A stretch of 64,000 nt of DNA from Hymenobacter convexus (GTDB taxonomy: Bacteria > Bacteroidota > Bacteroidia > Cytophagales > Hymenobacteraceae). Position 1 is the stretch's first letter. Every line of letters begins with the position of its first letter. Positions 1-7,055 of the stretch are shown here, in pieces. The notes below the pieces were generated by a model. That model worked only from the letters and a program-made list of their open reading frames with translations, made no database searches and was not told the origin of the DNA. A program made the position numbers and the translations under genes. The DNA lies in NCBI RefSeq assembly GCF_030580955.1, contig NZ_JAUQON010000005.1, positions 248,001 through 312,000 on the forward strand, given 5' to 3'.

Positions 1-375
1 GGGGACGTGTAGCGCCGCCTGAAGTGCCGGGGCCGGCATACCGCTGGTAAATGCCGGGGAAGCTGGTACGAGGGTAGCTGGGCAGGCAGGCAATGCGGAT
101 ATAAAACGCAAAGCCTATATTGCAATTGCACTGGGACACCGATTGCTTTTCCGAAACAGCGTAATTGATAGCCAGAAACAGTACTTTTTTATTTAAAAAT
201 TATAATAATAGGATTTTTTTGCGATAATCTGAACCTTGCTATACATGACTTGGTTGGGGGACCGACGACAAGTAGTGGGTCGTGGTGAGCAGTTAGAGAA
301 GAGTAGTGTGTAGAGGAGTAAGTGCAGTAGAACTACGCAATGGTGCGTGAAGTTGAACCCCCCAAACGTGTTTGT
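1..375. other. Non-coding left edge, AT-rich
   Basis: No open frame here looks like a protein. The stretch from about 180 to 260 is strongly AT-rich and unlike the GC-rich genes nearby, so it probably holds the promoter of the lipoprotein gene that follows. I could not place a convincing -33/-7 pair and saw no dyads of the kind found elsewhere in the window. Confidence 0.4.
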
Positions 376-846
376 ATGAAGAAAGTAACCCTGATGTTGG
401 GCCTGGCGGCTGCCGTATGCGGTTTGCCCGCCTGCCAGAAAGACCTCGAAGAAACCCCCACCCCCCAAAGCGTAGCCGCCAACGCCACCCGCTCCGAGCA
501 GCTGGCCGCCAGCAACTGGCGCCAGACCGGCCTGACGGTAAGCACCGTTAGCGGCGGCAAAACCGTGTCGGCCGACTTGTTTTCGCACGTCAGCGCCGGC
601 ACGCTCGACCAATCGGTCACCTTCCAGGCCGATGGCGTGTATACGGCGCTGAAAGGCGGCACCAATAACCCACTGGTGGGCCGTTGGCAGCTCAATTCGT
701 CCAGCGACTCCGTTACGGTGACCCTGCCCGGCCAGGTCCGCCGGCTGGCCGTCACCGAACTCACGCCGGCCAGCCTGCGCCTGAGCTTCACCGACGCGGC
801 CGTGAACGGCAGCGTCTCAACCTACACTTCGGTGTATTCCCACTAA
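376..846 (+). CDS. Small secreted lipoprotein of unknown function
   Basis: A 156-residue protein. An in-frame ATG at 340 exists, but the ATG at 376 gives a clean lipoprotein signal peptide (MKKVTLMLGL, then a hydrophobic run) ending in a lipobox GLPAC with Cys20, so 376 is chosen. The mature part is rich in Thr, Ser and Val with alternating polar and hydrophobic residues, as expected of a small beta-rich domain like the lipocalin-like or DUF-type lipoproteins common in Bacteroidota. It probably sits in the outer or inner membrane facing the periplasm or surface. I recognise no catalytic motif. The gene stands alone and is followed by a strong terminator. Confidence 0.75.
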   Translation: MKKVTLMLGLAAAVCGLPACQKDLEETPTPQSVAANATRSEQLAASNWRQTGLTVSTVSGGKTVSADLFSHVSAGTLDQSVTFQADGVYTALKGGTNNPLVGRWQLNSSSDSVTVTLPGQVRRLAVTELTPASLRLSFTDAAVNGSVSTYTSVYSH

Positions 847-864
847 GCAATACCCTCCCCACTG

Positions 865-915
865 TTCGCCAACAAAAAGGCCCGGCTATGCAAGCCGGGC
901 CTTTTTGTTGGCGAA
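865..915 (+). terminator. Intrinsic terminator, 23-bp perfect stem
   Basis: Positions 865-887 and 893-915 are perfect reverse complements with a 5-base loop (ATGCA). The stem holds a GC core AGGCCCGGCT flanked by A and T runs, so it could stop transcription in both directions. It lies just after the stop codon of the lipoprotein gene. Confidence 0.9.
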
Positions 916-1191
916 TGAACCCGGCTGAGGAGCGGGCGGCCCAATTTAGTATTAGATTTTCTATATGTTTGGCTAACGCCGGGGCTGCTTCGGATAGTAA
1001 AATGCGCCATTCGCTAAGATTGGATAGAACTACGGATATTTAAAATTTAACTTTAATCATACGACGACATAAGCTGGTCGCTAGTTCCAGCCCCGAATTA
1101 GGCCTTTGCGGGCCACTGTGAGCCACCAGGGCTTGTTGCGGACGGCTGGGCCAGGGGCACAACCCGTTTCCACTTTTTCATCGGCTACAAT
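916..1191. other. Intergenic, nothing recognised
   Basis: The stretch from about 955 to 1065 is AT-rich and could carry a promoter for the small gene at 1192. I see no TGA-N6-TCA dyad, no convincing hairpin and no RNA gene. Confidence 0.3.
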
Positions 1192-1425
1192 ATGGCACTT
1201 GCTTTTCTTCGTTCCTCGCTCCAAGTCAACTTACCGGCCCCCCACCAGTCGCCGGAAGAAGCCGCGGCCTACGCCCGGCGCCTGCACGAAATCGAAACCA
1301 AGCTACTCTGCCGGGCCTTTGGCGGCCGGGCCGTATTGCCCAGCGACTACGAGCTATTGCAGCGCTACCTCAACGGCGAGTTGTCCCGCGACGAAGCCTT
1401 CCGGGAGTTCTATCAAGTGGCCTGA
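1192..1425 (+). CDS. Small hypothetical protein, 77 residues
   Basis: The frame starts at an ATG and has a normal amino acid make-up: a short hydrophobic start, then a charged helical body (SPEEAAAYARRLHEIE) and a C-terminal part with DYELLQRYLNGEL and REFYQVA. It resembles the short helical proteins of unknown function often seen in Hymenobacter genomes, but I do not recognise a family. A longer overlapping frame (1106-1465) has Pro/Ser/Ala-rich composition and looks like a shadow. It lies upstream of the Crp/Fnr gene in the same direction with 120 bp between, so a shared transcript is possible. Confidence 0.55.
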   Translation: MALAFLRSSLQVNLPAPHQSPEEAAAYARRLHEIETKLLCRAFGGRAVLPSDYELLQRYLNGELSRDEAFREFYQVA

Positions 1426-1545
1426 GGCGGCCGGCCCGCCGGGCGCAGGCGCCTGGCCGGGGTAAGGCTGCAAATAGGCTATTGAGTTATCAGGCTGTCT
1501 GTTTTCTCAGGCAGCTGCTTTACTTCATTTTTTAGGCTTTTGGCT

Positions 1546-2253
1546 ATGAACCGATTCGTACCTCCGCAATGCCAGGGCTGCCCCAGCCAGCACAACTCGC
1601 TGCTCCGCTGCTGCGCCGACGCCGACCTGGAAATGATTTCGCTGGGCAAAACCAGCCAGCAGTACGCCGCCGGGCAGGTGATTTTCCGCGAAGGCAGCCG
1701 CTCGCTGGGCCTGTACTGCGTGCACGACGGCAAAATCAAGGTCACCAAAACCGGCGGCGACGGCAAAGAGCAGATTATCCGGCTGGCCAGGAACGGCGAC
1801 ACCCTCGGCTACCGCGGGCTGGTGACGGGCACGCCGCACTCGGCCTCGGCGGTGGCGCTCGACGACTGCACCGTGTGCCTGGTGCCGAAGCAGGACTTTT
1901 TTCAGCAGTTGAACACCAACGCCAATTTTTCCGGTGCCCTCATTCAACTGCTGGCCACGGTGCTCAGCGAGGCCGAAGCCCGCATGCTGCACCTGGCCTA
2001 CAAGCCCGTGCGCGAGCGCCTGGCCGAAGCCCTGCTGCTGCTCATGCGCACCTTCCGCACCGAGGGCGACCTGCAGCCCTTCACGCTGGCCATCTCGCGC
2101 GACGACCTGGGCGCCCTGATGGGCACCACCAAGGAAACCACTACGCGCATGCTCTCCGAGTTCAAAAACGAAGGCATTCTCACCACCCGGGGCAGCGCCA
2201 TCACCATTCTAGCACCGGTGAAACTGGTAGAAATCGCCACCCTTTTCGACTAA
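1546..2253 (+). CDS. Crp/Fnr family transcription regulator
   Basis: A 235-residue protein with an N-terminal cyclic-nucleotide-binding-like beta roll (about 25-125), a long dimer helix (about 128-160) and a C-terminal winged helix-turn-helix (about 175-230). The longest frame begins with TTG at 1540; the ATG at 1546 is taken. The recognition helix reads TTKETTTRML, with Glu197 and Arg201 in the places of FNR Glu209/Arg213 and CRP Glu181/Arg185, the residues that read a TGA half-site. Cys9 and Cys12 (CQGC), Cys22/23 and Cys111 lie roughly where FNR holds its iron-sulfur ligands, but the Cys12 to Cys22 gap is longer than in E. coli FNR. It is therefore an FNR-like candidate for redox or oxygen control, not a proven one. 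The stop codon overlaps that of the convergent stress gene. It is the best in-window candidate for the paired dyads described here. Confidence 0.9.
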   Translation: MNRFVPPQCQGCPSQHNSLLRCCADADLEMISLGKTSQQYAAGQVIFREGSRSLGLYCVHDGKIKVTKTGGDGKEQIIRLARNGDTLGYRGLVTGTPHSASAVALDDCTVCLVPKQDFFQQLNTNANFSGALIQLLATVLSEAEARMLHLAYKPVRERLAEALLLLMRTFRTEGDLQPFTLAISRDDLGALMGTTKETTTRMLSEFKNEGILTTRGSAITILAPVKLVEIATLFD

Positions 2254-2939
2254 GCCGCCCACCGTCCTTCGCGCAGCGTGTCCACGGGCAGCAGCAGCAC
2301 CGGCACCGGGCTTCGCGCCAGCACACGGGCCACCACGCTGCCCGCAAACGCCGGCCCGTGCGGGCGGCGGGGCCGCACGGGCAGCACCAGCAGGTCGGCT
2401 TCGAGCTCCTGCACACCCGCCAGAATGCCGGACGCCGGGTCGAGGGCGGGCACCTCGCGGGCGTCGATGGTGAGGTGGCGCAGGGCCAGCCCGCACGCCT
2501 GCACGGCGTGCAGGGCATCGGCGGCGGAGTAGTGGCCCTGGGGCAGTTGCGAATGCAGCACCGTGAGCCGCGTGGGCAGCGTGAGGAGCAGCGCGTTGAG
2601 GGCGCGCAGGCCCGTGCCCAGCACAAAGGGCTCGCCCTCGGCCGCCAGGGCAATGCGGCGGGGCGGCATGCGGCCCGCTGCCGGCGAGGGCACCACCAGC
2701 ACCGGAAGCGCGCTGGCCCGGAGCGTGCGCTGGGCCTCGTCGGCCAGGTGCTCGGCCGAGGCGCTGCCCGGTAGCACCAGCAGCAGCGGCTGGTGCGCCG
2801 GCGGGGCCGGGCTGGCGGGTGGCGCTCCGGCCGGCGGGGCCTGCACCAGCCGCACGGCCAACACCCGGGCCAGGGATGCCGCGTACTGCGTGGCGGCGTC
2901 GGTGAGCGGACGGCTGAGCATAACAATGGAAGCATCCAT
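2250..2939 (-). CDS. Universal stress protein family, 229 residues
   Basis: The protein has two Usp-like halves. The second is clearer: it ends in ELEADLLVLPVRPRR...VVARVLARSPVPVLLLPVD, the typical last strand-helix-strand of the UspA fold. The N-terminal half also ends in ALPVLVVPSPA. The ATG at 2939 (MDASIVMLSRPLT) is chosen because the upstream part of the longer frame has shadow-like composition. UspA proteins bind ATP or act as stress and low-oxygen survival factors in the cytoplasm; the target here is unknown. It is convergent with the Crp/Fnr gene and divergent from the PAS-LuxR gene, sharing with the latter an upstream region with Crp/Fnr-type dyads. Confidence 0.85.
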   Translation of the reverse strand: MDASIVMLSRPLTDAATQYAASLARVLAVRLVQAPPAGAPPASPAPPAHQPLLLVLPGSASAEHLADEAQRTLRASALPVLVVPSPAAGRMPPRRIALAAEGEPFVLGTGLRALNALLLTLPTRLTVLHSQLPQGHYSAADALHAVQACGLALRHLTIDAREVPALDPASGILAGVQELEADLLVLPVRPRRPHGPAFAGSVVARVLARSPVPVLLLPVDTLREGRWAA

Positions 2940-3077
2940 GCGGCGAAGGACGGGAATGTGAAGAGCGGTGCCCGGGGCGATGCCCTGCCGGGCGGCTCCT
3001 GACGGGTGATGGGTGCCCGCCGGCATTGGGCCGGGCCGGGAAGGATGCTGGCAAAAGTATTGACGGGCGCGAAGTGC

Positions 3078-3116
3078 CAAAATGACCGTGCATAATACTG
3101 GAAATGAGCTTGGTCA
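3078..3116 (-). promoter_or_regulatory. Crp/Fnr-type dyad and possible -7 box for the USP gene
   Basis: A perfect core TGA-N6-TCA (TGAGCTTGGTCA) lies at 3105-3116 with symmetric flanks AA/AT. On the minus strand TCATTTTG at 3078-3085 is one mismatch from TANNTTTG. The distance (32.5 bp from dyad centre to box end) is shorter than at the other promoters. Partial TGA half-sites at 3083 and 3061 keep the 22-bp step, but their right halves are poor. Confidence 0.45.
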
Positions 3117-3200
3117 ATTCGCCGGGCGGCCGCGGTTGGCGGCGGACGGGCAGCGCGCCACCGCGGTGCCGGGCGGGTGGCCGGCATGGTGCCAGTGATA

Positions 3201-3266
3201 TGACCAGGCTCACTTTTAGGAATGACGCGGGTCAATGGCGGCCGCGGGCCCGCGCCGCCAATTTTA
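3201..3266 (+). promoter_or_regulatory. Paired Crp/Fnr dyads with weak promoter for PAS-LuxR gene
   Basis: Two perfect cores, TGACCAGGCTCA at 3201-3212 and TGACGCGGGTCA at 3223-3234, are exactly 22 bp apart. CAATTTTA at 3259-3266 resembles the -7 box and ends 37.5 bp after the second dyad centre. The gene starts at 3346. The dyads are directly visible; the promoter role is inferred. Confidence 0.6.
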
Positions 3267-3345
3267 CGGAGCTGCCCGCTGCCGGCCCAGGGCGTGAGGG
3301 CCCGGCCGTGCGGCTGTCCTTTCACTGGAAGCCACCCTATTTGCC

Positions 3346-4068
3346 ATGTCCACTACGCTCGAAACCGATACCACAGCGCCGCCGGAAGCCCTGCGGCTGG
3401 CCAGCTGCCTGCTCCCCAGCCAGTTTCTGGTGGCCTTCGACCTGTGGGAGCAGCGGTGCTGTTACGCCAGCCCCCAGGCCGAAACCCTGCTCGGCTATTC
3501 GTCGGAACAAATGAGTCTGGCGCTGCTCTACGATGCCATTCACCCCGACGACCTGCCGCTGGTGACGCGGGCTTCGGAGCTGGCCATGGAGTTTATGCAG
3601 CTCACGGGGCAGCCGGCGGCGGCGGCCCGGCCGCCGTTTCCCATCGGCTTCAGCATCGACTACCGCCTGCGCTGCCGCAACGGGCACTACCGGCGGGTGC
3701 TGCGCCACAATTTCGTGCTGGCCCACTCCGAAACCGGTCACCCGCTGATAACGGGCAGCCTGTTCACCGACATTACGGGCCACAAAACGTCTTCCGATGT
3801 GCGCTTCAGCCTCGACCACCCCGACTTTGCCCAGTGGCTGCGCACCCGCAAGGGCGAACGGGAACGCACCGGCGACGAGCTCAGCATCCGCGAGCAGGAA
3901 ATTCTGGCGCGCATGCTGGCCGGCGAAACCACCGCGGCCATTGCCGACAGCCTGTTCATCAGCTACTTCACTGTCAAAACCCACCGCCGCAACATCCTGC
4001 GCAAGATGAAAGCCAACGGCAGCCGCCTGGCCCCCCTCGATGCCGACCTGGCGCAGCTGCTGGCGTAG
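3346..4068 (+). CDS. PAS domain LuxR-type transcription regulator
   Basis: A 240-residue protein with an N-terminal PAS fold (about 25-150; note SPQAETLLGYSSEQM, the IHPDD motif and YRLRCRNGHYRRVLRH typical of PAS/PAC) and a C-terminal LuxR-type helix-turn-helix (about 180-230: LSIREQEILARMLAGETTAAIADSLFIS split around TVKTHRRNIL). It likely senses a small ligand or redox state and binds DNA as a dimer; no receiver domain is present, so it is not a classical response regulator. Its promoter carries two TGA-N6-TCA dyads, suggesting control by a Crp/Fnr protein. It could itself control the neighbouring surface genes. It ends at a strong terminator. Confidence 0.88.
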   Translation: MSTTLETDTTAPPEALRLASCLLPSQFLVAFDLWEQRCCYASPQAETLLGYSSEQMSLALLYDAIHPDDLPLVTRASELAMEFMQLTGQPAAAARPPFPIGFSIDYRLRCRNGHYRRVLRHNFVLAHSETGHPLITGSLFTDITGHKTSSDVRFSLDHPDFAQWLRTRKGERERTGDELSIREQEILARMLAGETTAAIADSLFISYFTVKTHRRNILRKMKANGSRLAPLDADLAQLLA

Positions 4069-4111
4069 CAGCTACCCGGCCAACGCTGCAAAACCTTTAC
4101 TCGCGCACATA

Positions 4112-4144
4112 AAAAAGGCCCATACAGAACGTATGGGCCTTTTT
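4112..4144 (+). terminator. Intrinsic terminator after PAS-LuxR gene
   Basis: A 14-bp stem (4112-4125 with 4131-4144), core AGGCCCATAC, loop AGAAC, flanked by A and T runs. It lies 44 bp after the stop codon. Confidence 0.9.
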
Positions 4145-4446
4145 GTAAAAGCAGGGGCCAGCGCGGAGCTGCCGGTTGGGTTGGCCAGCGCGTTACCCTG
4201 GAGGTGAGGCCGCTGGGTGGGGGTGGGCAGCTGGGGGGCGCCCTGCTTTACGCCGCTGGCGGTGGGCACTGGTGGGAGGAAAGCGCTTGGTGCGAGCGTG
4301 AAGGTGGGGGTGTGGCAGGAAAAAACGAGTCGGCCGGCCAGGCGCCGTTTCCGGCGGCGGGGGCCAACGCCGGGGCGTCGGGTGGGCCGGGGGCTGTGCC
4401 TGTGGGTGATGAAACAAAGATGGGGTTGGGGGTAAGGCCTTGTAAA
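4145..4446. other. Intergenic G-rich stretch with a possible G-quadruplex
   Basis: Short frames on both strands here have poor protein composition and are rejected. The plus strand is G-rich; 4215-4238 has four G-runs of three or more separated by 1, 1 and 5 bases, which fits the usual quadruplex pattern. Confidence 0.4.
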
Positions 4447-4511
4447 TGACCGATATCAATTTCACTGGTGAGGCTGCTCATTTTGTGGGTATAGGTCATC
4501 TGTAATATTTG
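4447..4511 (+). promoter_or_regulatory. Paired Crp/Fnr dyads with -33/-7 promoter before GT61 gene
   Basis: TGACCGATATCA (4447-4458) and TGAGGCTGCTCA (4469-4480) are exactly 22 bp apart. A -33 TTTG at 4482-4485 and a -7 AATATTTG at 4504-4511 (one mismatch to TANNTTTG) are separated by 18 bases. The nearer dyad centre is 36.5 bp before the last G of the -7 box, placing the dyads near -41 and -63 if transcription starts about five bases after the box. This is the clearest plus-strand example in the window. Confidence 0.7.
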
Positions 4512-4639
4512 AAGTAAGCTATTGGTAATCAAATGGCTGCTTGTGCAGCCATCCTTCGTGGCAGGGTGTAAGAACCCTCGCTTTTGATTGCTGGGGATTT
4601 ATCCGCCCACCTCAACTTCCTTTCCCTGTGCTTCTTACC

Positions 4640-5869
4640 ATGCCCGACATACTGGGGCGCGCCCAGCGCCGCGCCGGCCGCCTGCTGCGCGAGCTGCTGC
4701 CCCACAACGACCACTACCGCCCCCTGGGCGTGCACTGTTGCAGCCGCGCGCTGGCCGAGACCACCGAGGCCGTGCGCTACCGCCCGGTGGTGCCGGCCTT
4801 CACCTCGCGCCTGGTTATCCCGGAGGGCTTTTATAAAGCGGTTTCGGTGTACGAAAGCACCGCCCACGGCAAGCCCCGCGCCGAGGAGGCCATGCCCGAA
4901 GCCTTCGTGCTGGAGCTGCGGGGCGGCCGGCTCTACGCCGACAACTGGGACAGCGTGGCCGTGATTGCGCCCGACAACTACCTGGTGGGCGACGTGTCGT
5001 TTCAGCACAACCGGCTGGGCTGGACGCTGACCGCGCCCGAAGCCAACAACATCTTCGCCCAGCGCTACTTCCTGGAGCCGGTGCCGGTGCCGGGCACGGT
5101 GCTGAGCTTGCTCTCGGGCGGGGGCGCGGCCATGGGCAACTACTACCACTGGCTCATCGACTCGCTGCCGCGCCTGCACCTGCTGCGCGAAGCAGGCCTG
5201 TTCGACGAAATCGACTACTTCCTGGTGTACGACCGGAAAAACCGGTTTGTGCTCGACTCGCTGCTGCACCTGGGCATTGCCGAGGAACGCATCATCGACG
5301 TGACCACCCACCGCCACCTGCAAGCCGAGCGCCTGCTAGTGACCTCGCCGGTGCGGGGCGGGGGCCGGCACTCGCCGCCCTGGGTGCGCACGTTTTTGCA
5401 GCAGGCCTACCTGCCGGTGCCGGCCGGCACGCATCGGTTTGCGCCACGGGTCTACATCAGCCGGCGCGACGCCAGCATGCGGCGCGTGCTCAACGAGCCG
5501 GAGGCGGAGGAAATACTCGCCGGGCTGGGTTTCAAGACCTACGTGCTCAGCGACTTGTCATTCATCGAAAAGGTGGCGCTGTTTAGCGGGGCCGAGGCCA
5601 TTGTGGCCACGGTGGGCGCGGGCATGGCCAACCTGATGTTTGCCCGGCCCGGCACGCCGGTGCTGGAATTGCACCCGCACACCTTCGTCGAGCCCGAGTC
5701 GATGGACACGGCCTACCGCGTGGGCTTGCCCTACCACTGGCTCACTTGCCGGCCCAACTCCGAGCGCAGCACTTCCTACTACCACGCCCGGCACCTCGAC
5801 CTGTTTGTGGACCCCCGCCAGCTGTTGAACGCCGTGCGCCGCATGCTGCGCCAGGCCGGCAAGGTGTAG
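4640..5869 (+). CDS. Glycosyltransferase family 61 (DUF563) protein
   Basis: A 409-residue protein. The start is the ATG at 4640 (MPDILGRAQRR); the longer frame from 4541 adds 33 residues of unlikely sequence. The middle carries GGGAAMGNYYHWLIDSLPRL, the signature of GT61 enzymes (N-Y-x-H-W-x-x-D-x-L-P), and the C-terminal part YISRRDAS...RRVLNEPE, VATVGAGMANLMFARPG and VLELHPH match the family. Such enzymes add sugars (for example xylose or GlcNAc) to polysaccharides; the donor here cannot be told. It forms a pair with the GT2 gene 27 bp downstream and is preceded by a paired-dyad promoter. Confidence 0.85.
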   Translation: MPDILGRAQRRAGRLLRELLPHNDHYRPLGVHCCSRALAETTEAVRYRPVVPAFTSRLVIPEGFYKAVSVYESTAHGKPRAEEAMPEAFVLELRGGRLYADNWDSVAVIAPDNYLVGDVSFQHNRLGWTLTAPEANNIFAQRYFLEPVPVPGTVLSLLSGGGAAMGNYYHWLIDSLPRLHLLREAGLFDEIDYFLVYDRKNRFVLDSLLHLGIAEERIIDVTTHRHLQAERLLVTSPVRGGGRHSPPWVRTFLQQAYLPVPAGTHRFAPRVYISRRDASMRRVLNEPEAEEILAGLGFKTYVLSDLSFIEKVALFSGAEAIVATVGAGMANLMFARPGTPVLELHPHTFVEPESMDTAYRVGLPYHWLTCRPNSERSTSYYHARHLDLFVDPRQLLNAVRRMLRQAGKV

Positions 5870-5896
5870 TCTATTAATCTTTTAAGCCCCTGCCTC

Positions 5897-6907
5897 ATGC
5901 CGCACGTGGTTCTCTCAATCGTGACCTGGAACAGCGCCGACGTCATCGACGCGTGCCTGGCATCGGCGCTGGCCCAGACGTATTCGGACTTCGAGGTGTG
6001 GGTGGTCGACAACGCCTCGGCCGACGACACCTGCGCCCGGGTGGCCGCCGTGGCCGCCCGCGACGCCCGCGTGCAGCTGCACCCGCTGCCGCGCAACACC
6101 GGCTTCTGCGGCGGCCACAACCACGCCCTCGACCGCAGCGCTTCGGCCGCCGTGCTGCTCGTGAACCCCGACATTGAGATGGAGCCCGACTACCTGGCCC
6201 GCGCCCTCGAAACCCTGGAATCCGACCCCGCCATCGGCACGGTGTGCGGCCTGCTGCTGCAAAGCACCGACGCCCAGCCGCGCATCGACAGCGCCGGCCT
6301 GGTGCGCCTGCCCGACGGCCGATTTGCCCTGCGCCACCACGGCCGCTTCCTGCACGAAACCCCGCTGGAGCCCGGCCCCGTGGACGGCGCCGACGGGGCC
6401 CTGCCGCTCTACCGCCGGGCTTTTATTGATGATTTGCGGGTGGAAGGGCAGTTTTTCGACGAGCGGTTTTTTGCCCACAAGGAAGATTGGGACATTGCCT
6501 GGCGCGGGCAGCTCTACGGCTGGCGCACCGTGTTTGAGCCCGCGTGCTGCGCCCTGCACCCCCGCCAGTTCCGGCCCGCCGACTGGCGCCTGCGCCGCCG
6601 CCTGAGCGGGGCCATCAAGGCCGATGCCGTGAAAAACCAGTGGCTGCTGCTGCTCAAGAACCCGCTGGGCCGGCAGCTGGCCGGCTACTGGCTGCGGGCG
6701 CTGCCCCGGCAGCTGGGCATTCTGCTCTACGCCCTGGTGGCGGAGCGGGCCTCGCTGCGCGCCTACCGCTTCGTGTGGCAGCACCGGGCGGCCATTCTGG
6801 CCAGCCGGCGGCTCATTCAGGCGCGGGCGGCGCGGGGCGGCCCGCTGGCCCGGCCAAGCGGCGCGGTGGCCGCCGCGGAGCCGGCCGCCGTGGGATTCAC
6901 GGCCTGA
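5897..6907 (+). CDS. Glycosyltransferase family 2 (rhamnosyltransferase-like)
   Basis: A 336-residue GT-A fold enzyme. The start VLSIVTWNSADVIDACLASALAQTY, the VVDNASADDT loop, NTGFCGGHNHAL, LLVNPDIEMEPDYLARAL (DxD-like NPD) and FFAHKEDWDIAWR (acceptor-side ED) are all standard for the WbbL/rhamnosyltransferase branch of GT2. It probably works at the cytoplasmic membrane in lipid-linked polysaccharide assembly, together with the GT61 gene just upstream (27 bp gap, same strand). The C-terminal Ala/Arg-rich tail after about residue 300 looks unstructured. The sugar donor is not predictable. Confidence 0.88.
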   Translation: MPHVVLSIVTWNSADVIDACLASALAQTYSDFEVWVVDNASADDTCARVAAVAARDARVQLHPLPRNTGFCGGHNHALDRSASAAVLLVNPDIEMEPDYLARALETLESDPAIGTVCGLLLQSTDAQPRIDSAGLVRLPDGRFALRHHGRFLHETPLEPGPVDGADGALPLYRRAFIDDLRVEGQFFDERFFAHKEDWDIAWRGQLYGWRTVFEPACCALHPRQFRPADWRLRRRLSGAIKADAVKNQWLLLLKNPLGRQLAGYWLRALPRQLGILLYALVAERASLRAYRFVWQHRAAILASRRLIQARAARGGPLARPSGAVAAAEPAAVGFTA

Positions 6908-7055
6908 AGGCCGCTGGCTTTGCCCGCCAGAAAAAACGGGCTCAAAACATGCGCCAAGTGAAGGAGGAGGGCGTTTCCAAGGAGGGAAGCGCGGTGTGGC
7001 AGGCAGAGCGCAGAAGGAAAATTCATCAAATTATTCACTTCTAAATCCGCCATTT

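Noticed and set aside
4193..4465. Small overlapping frames of 80-94 codons in the 4.2-4.5 kb gap
   Set aside because: Compositions are dominated by Gly, Pro or Arg from the G-rich DNA, the frames overlap on both strands and none has a family-like pattern.
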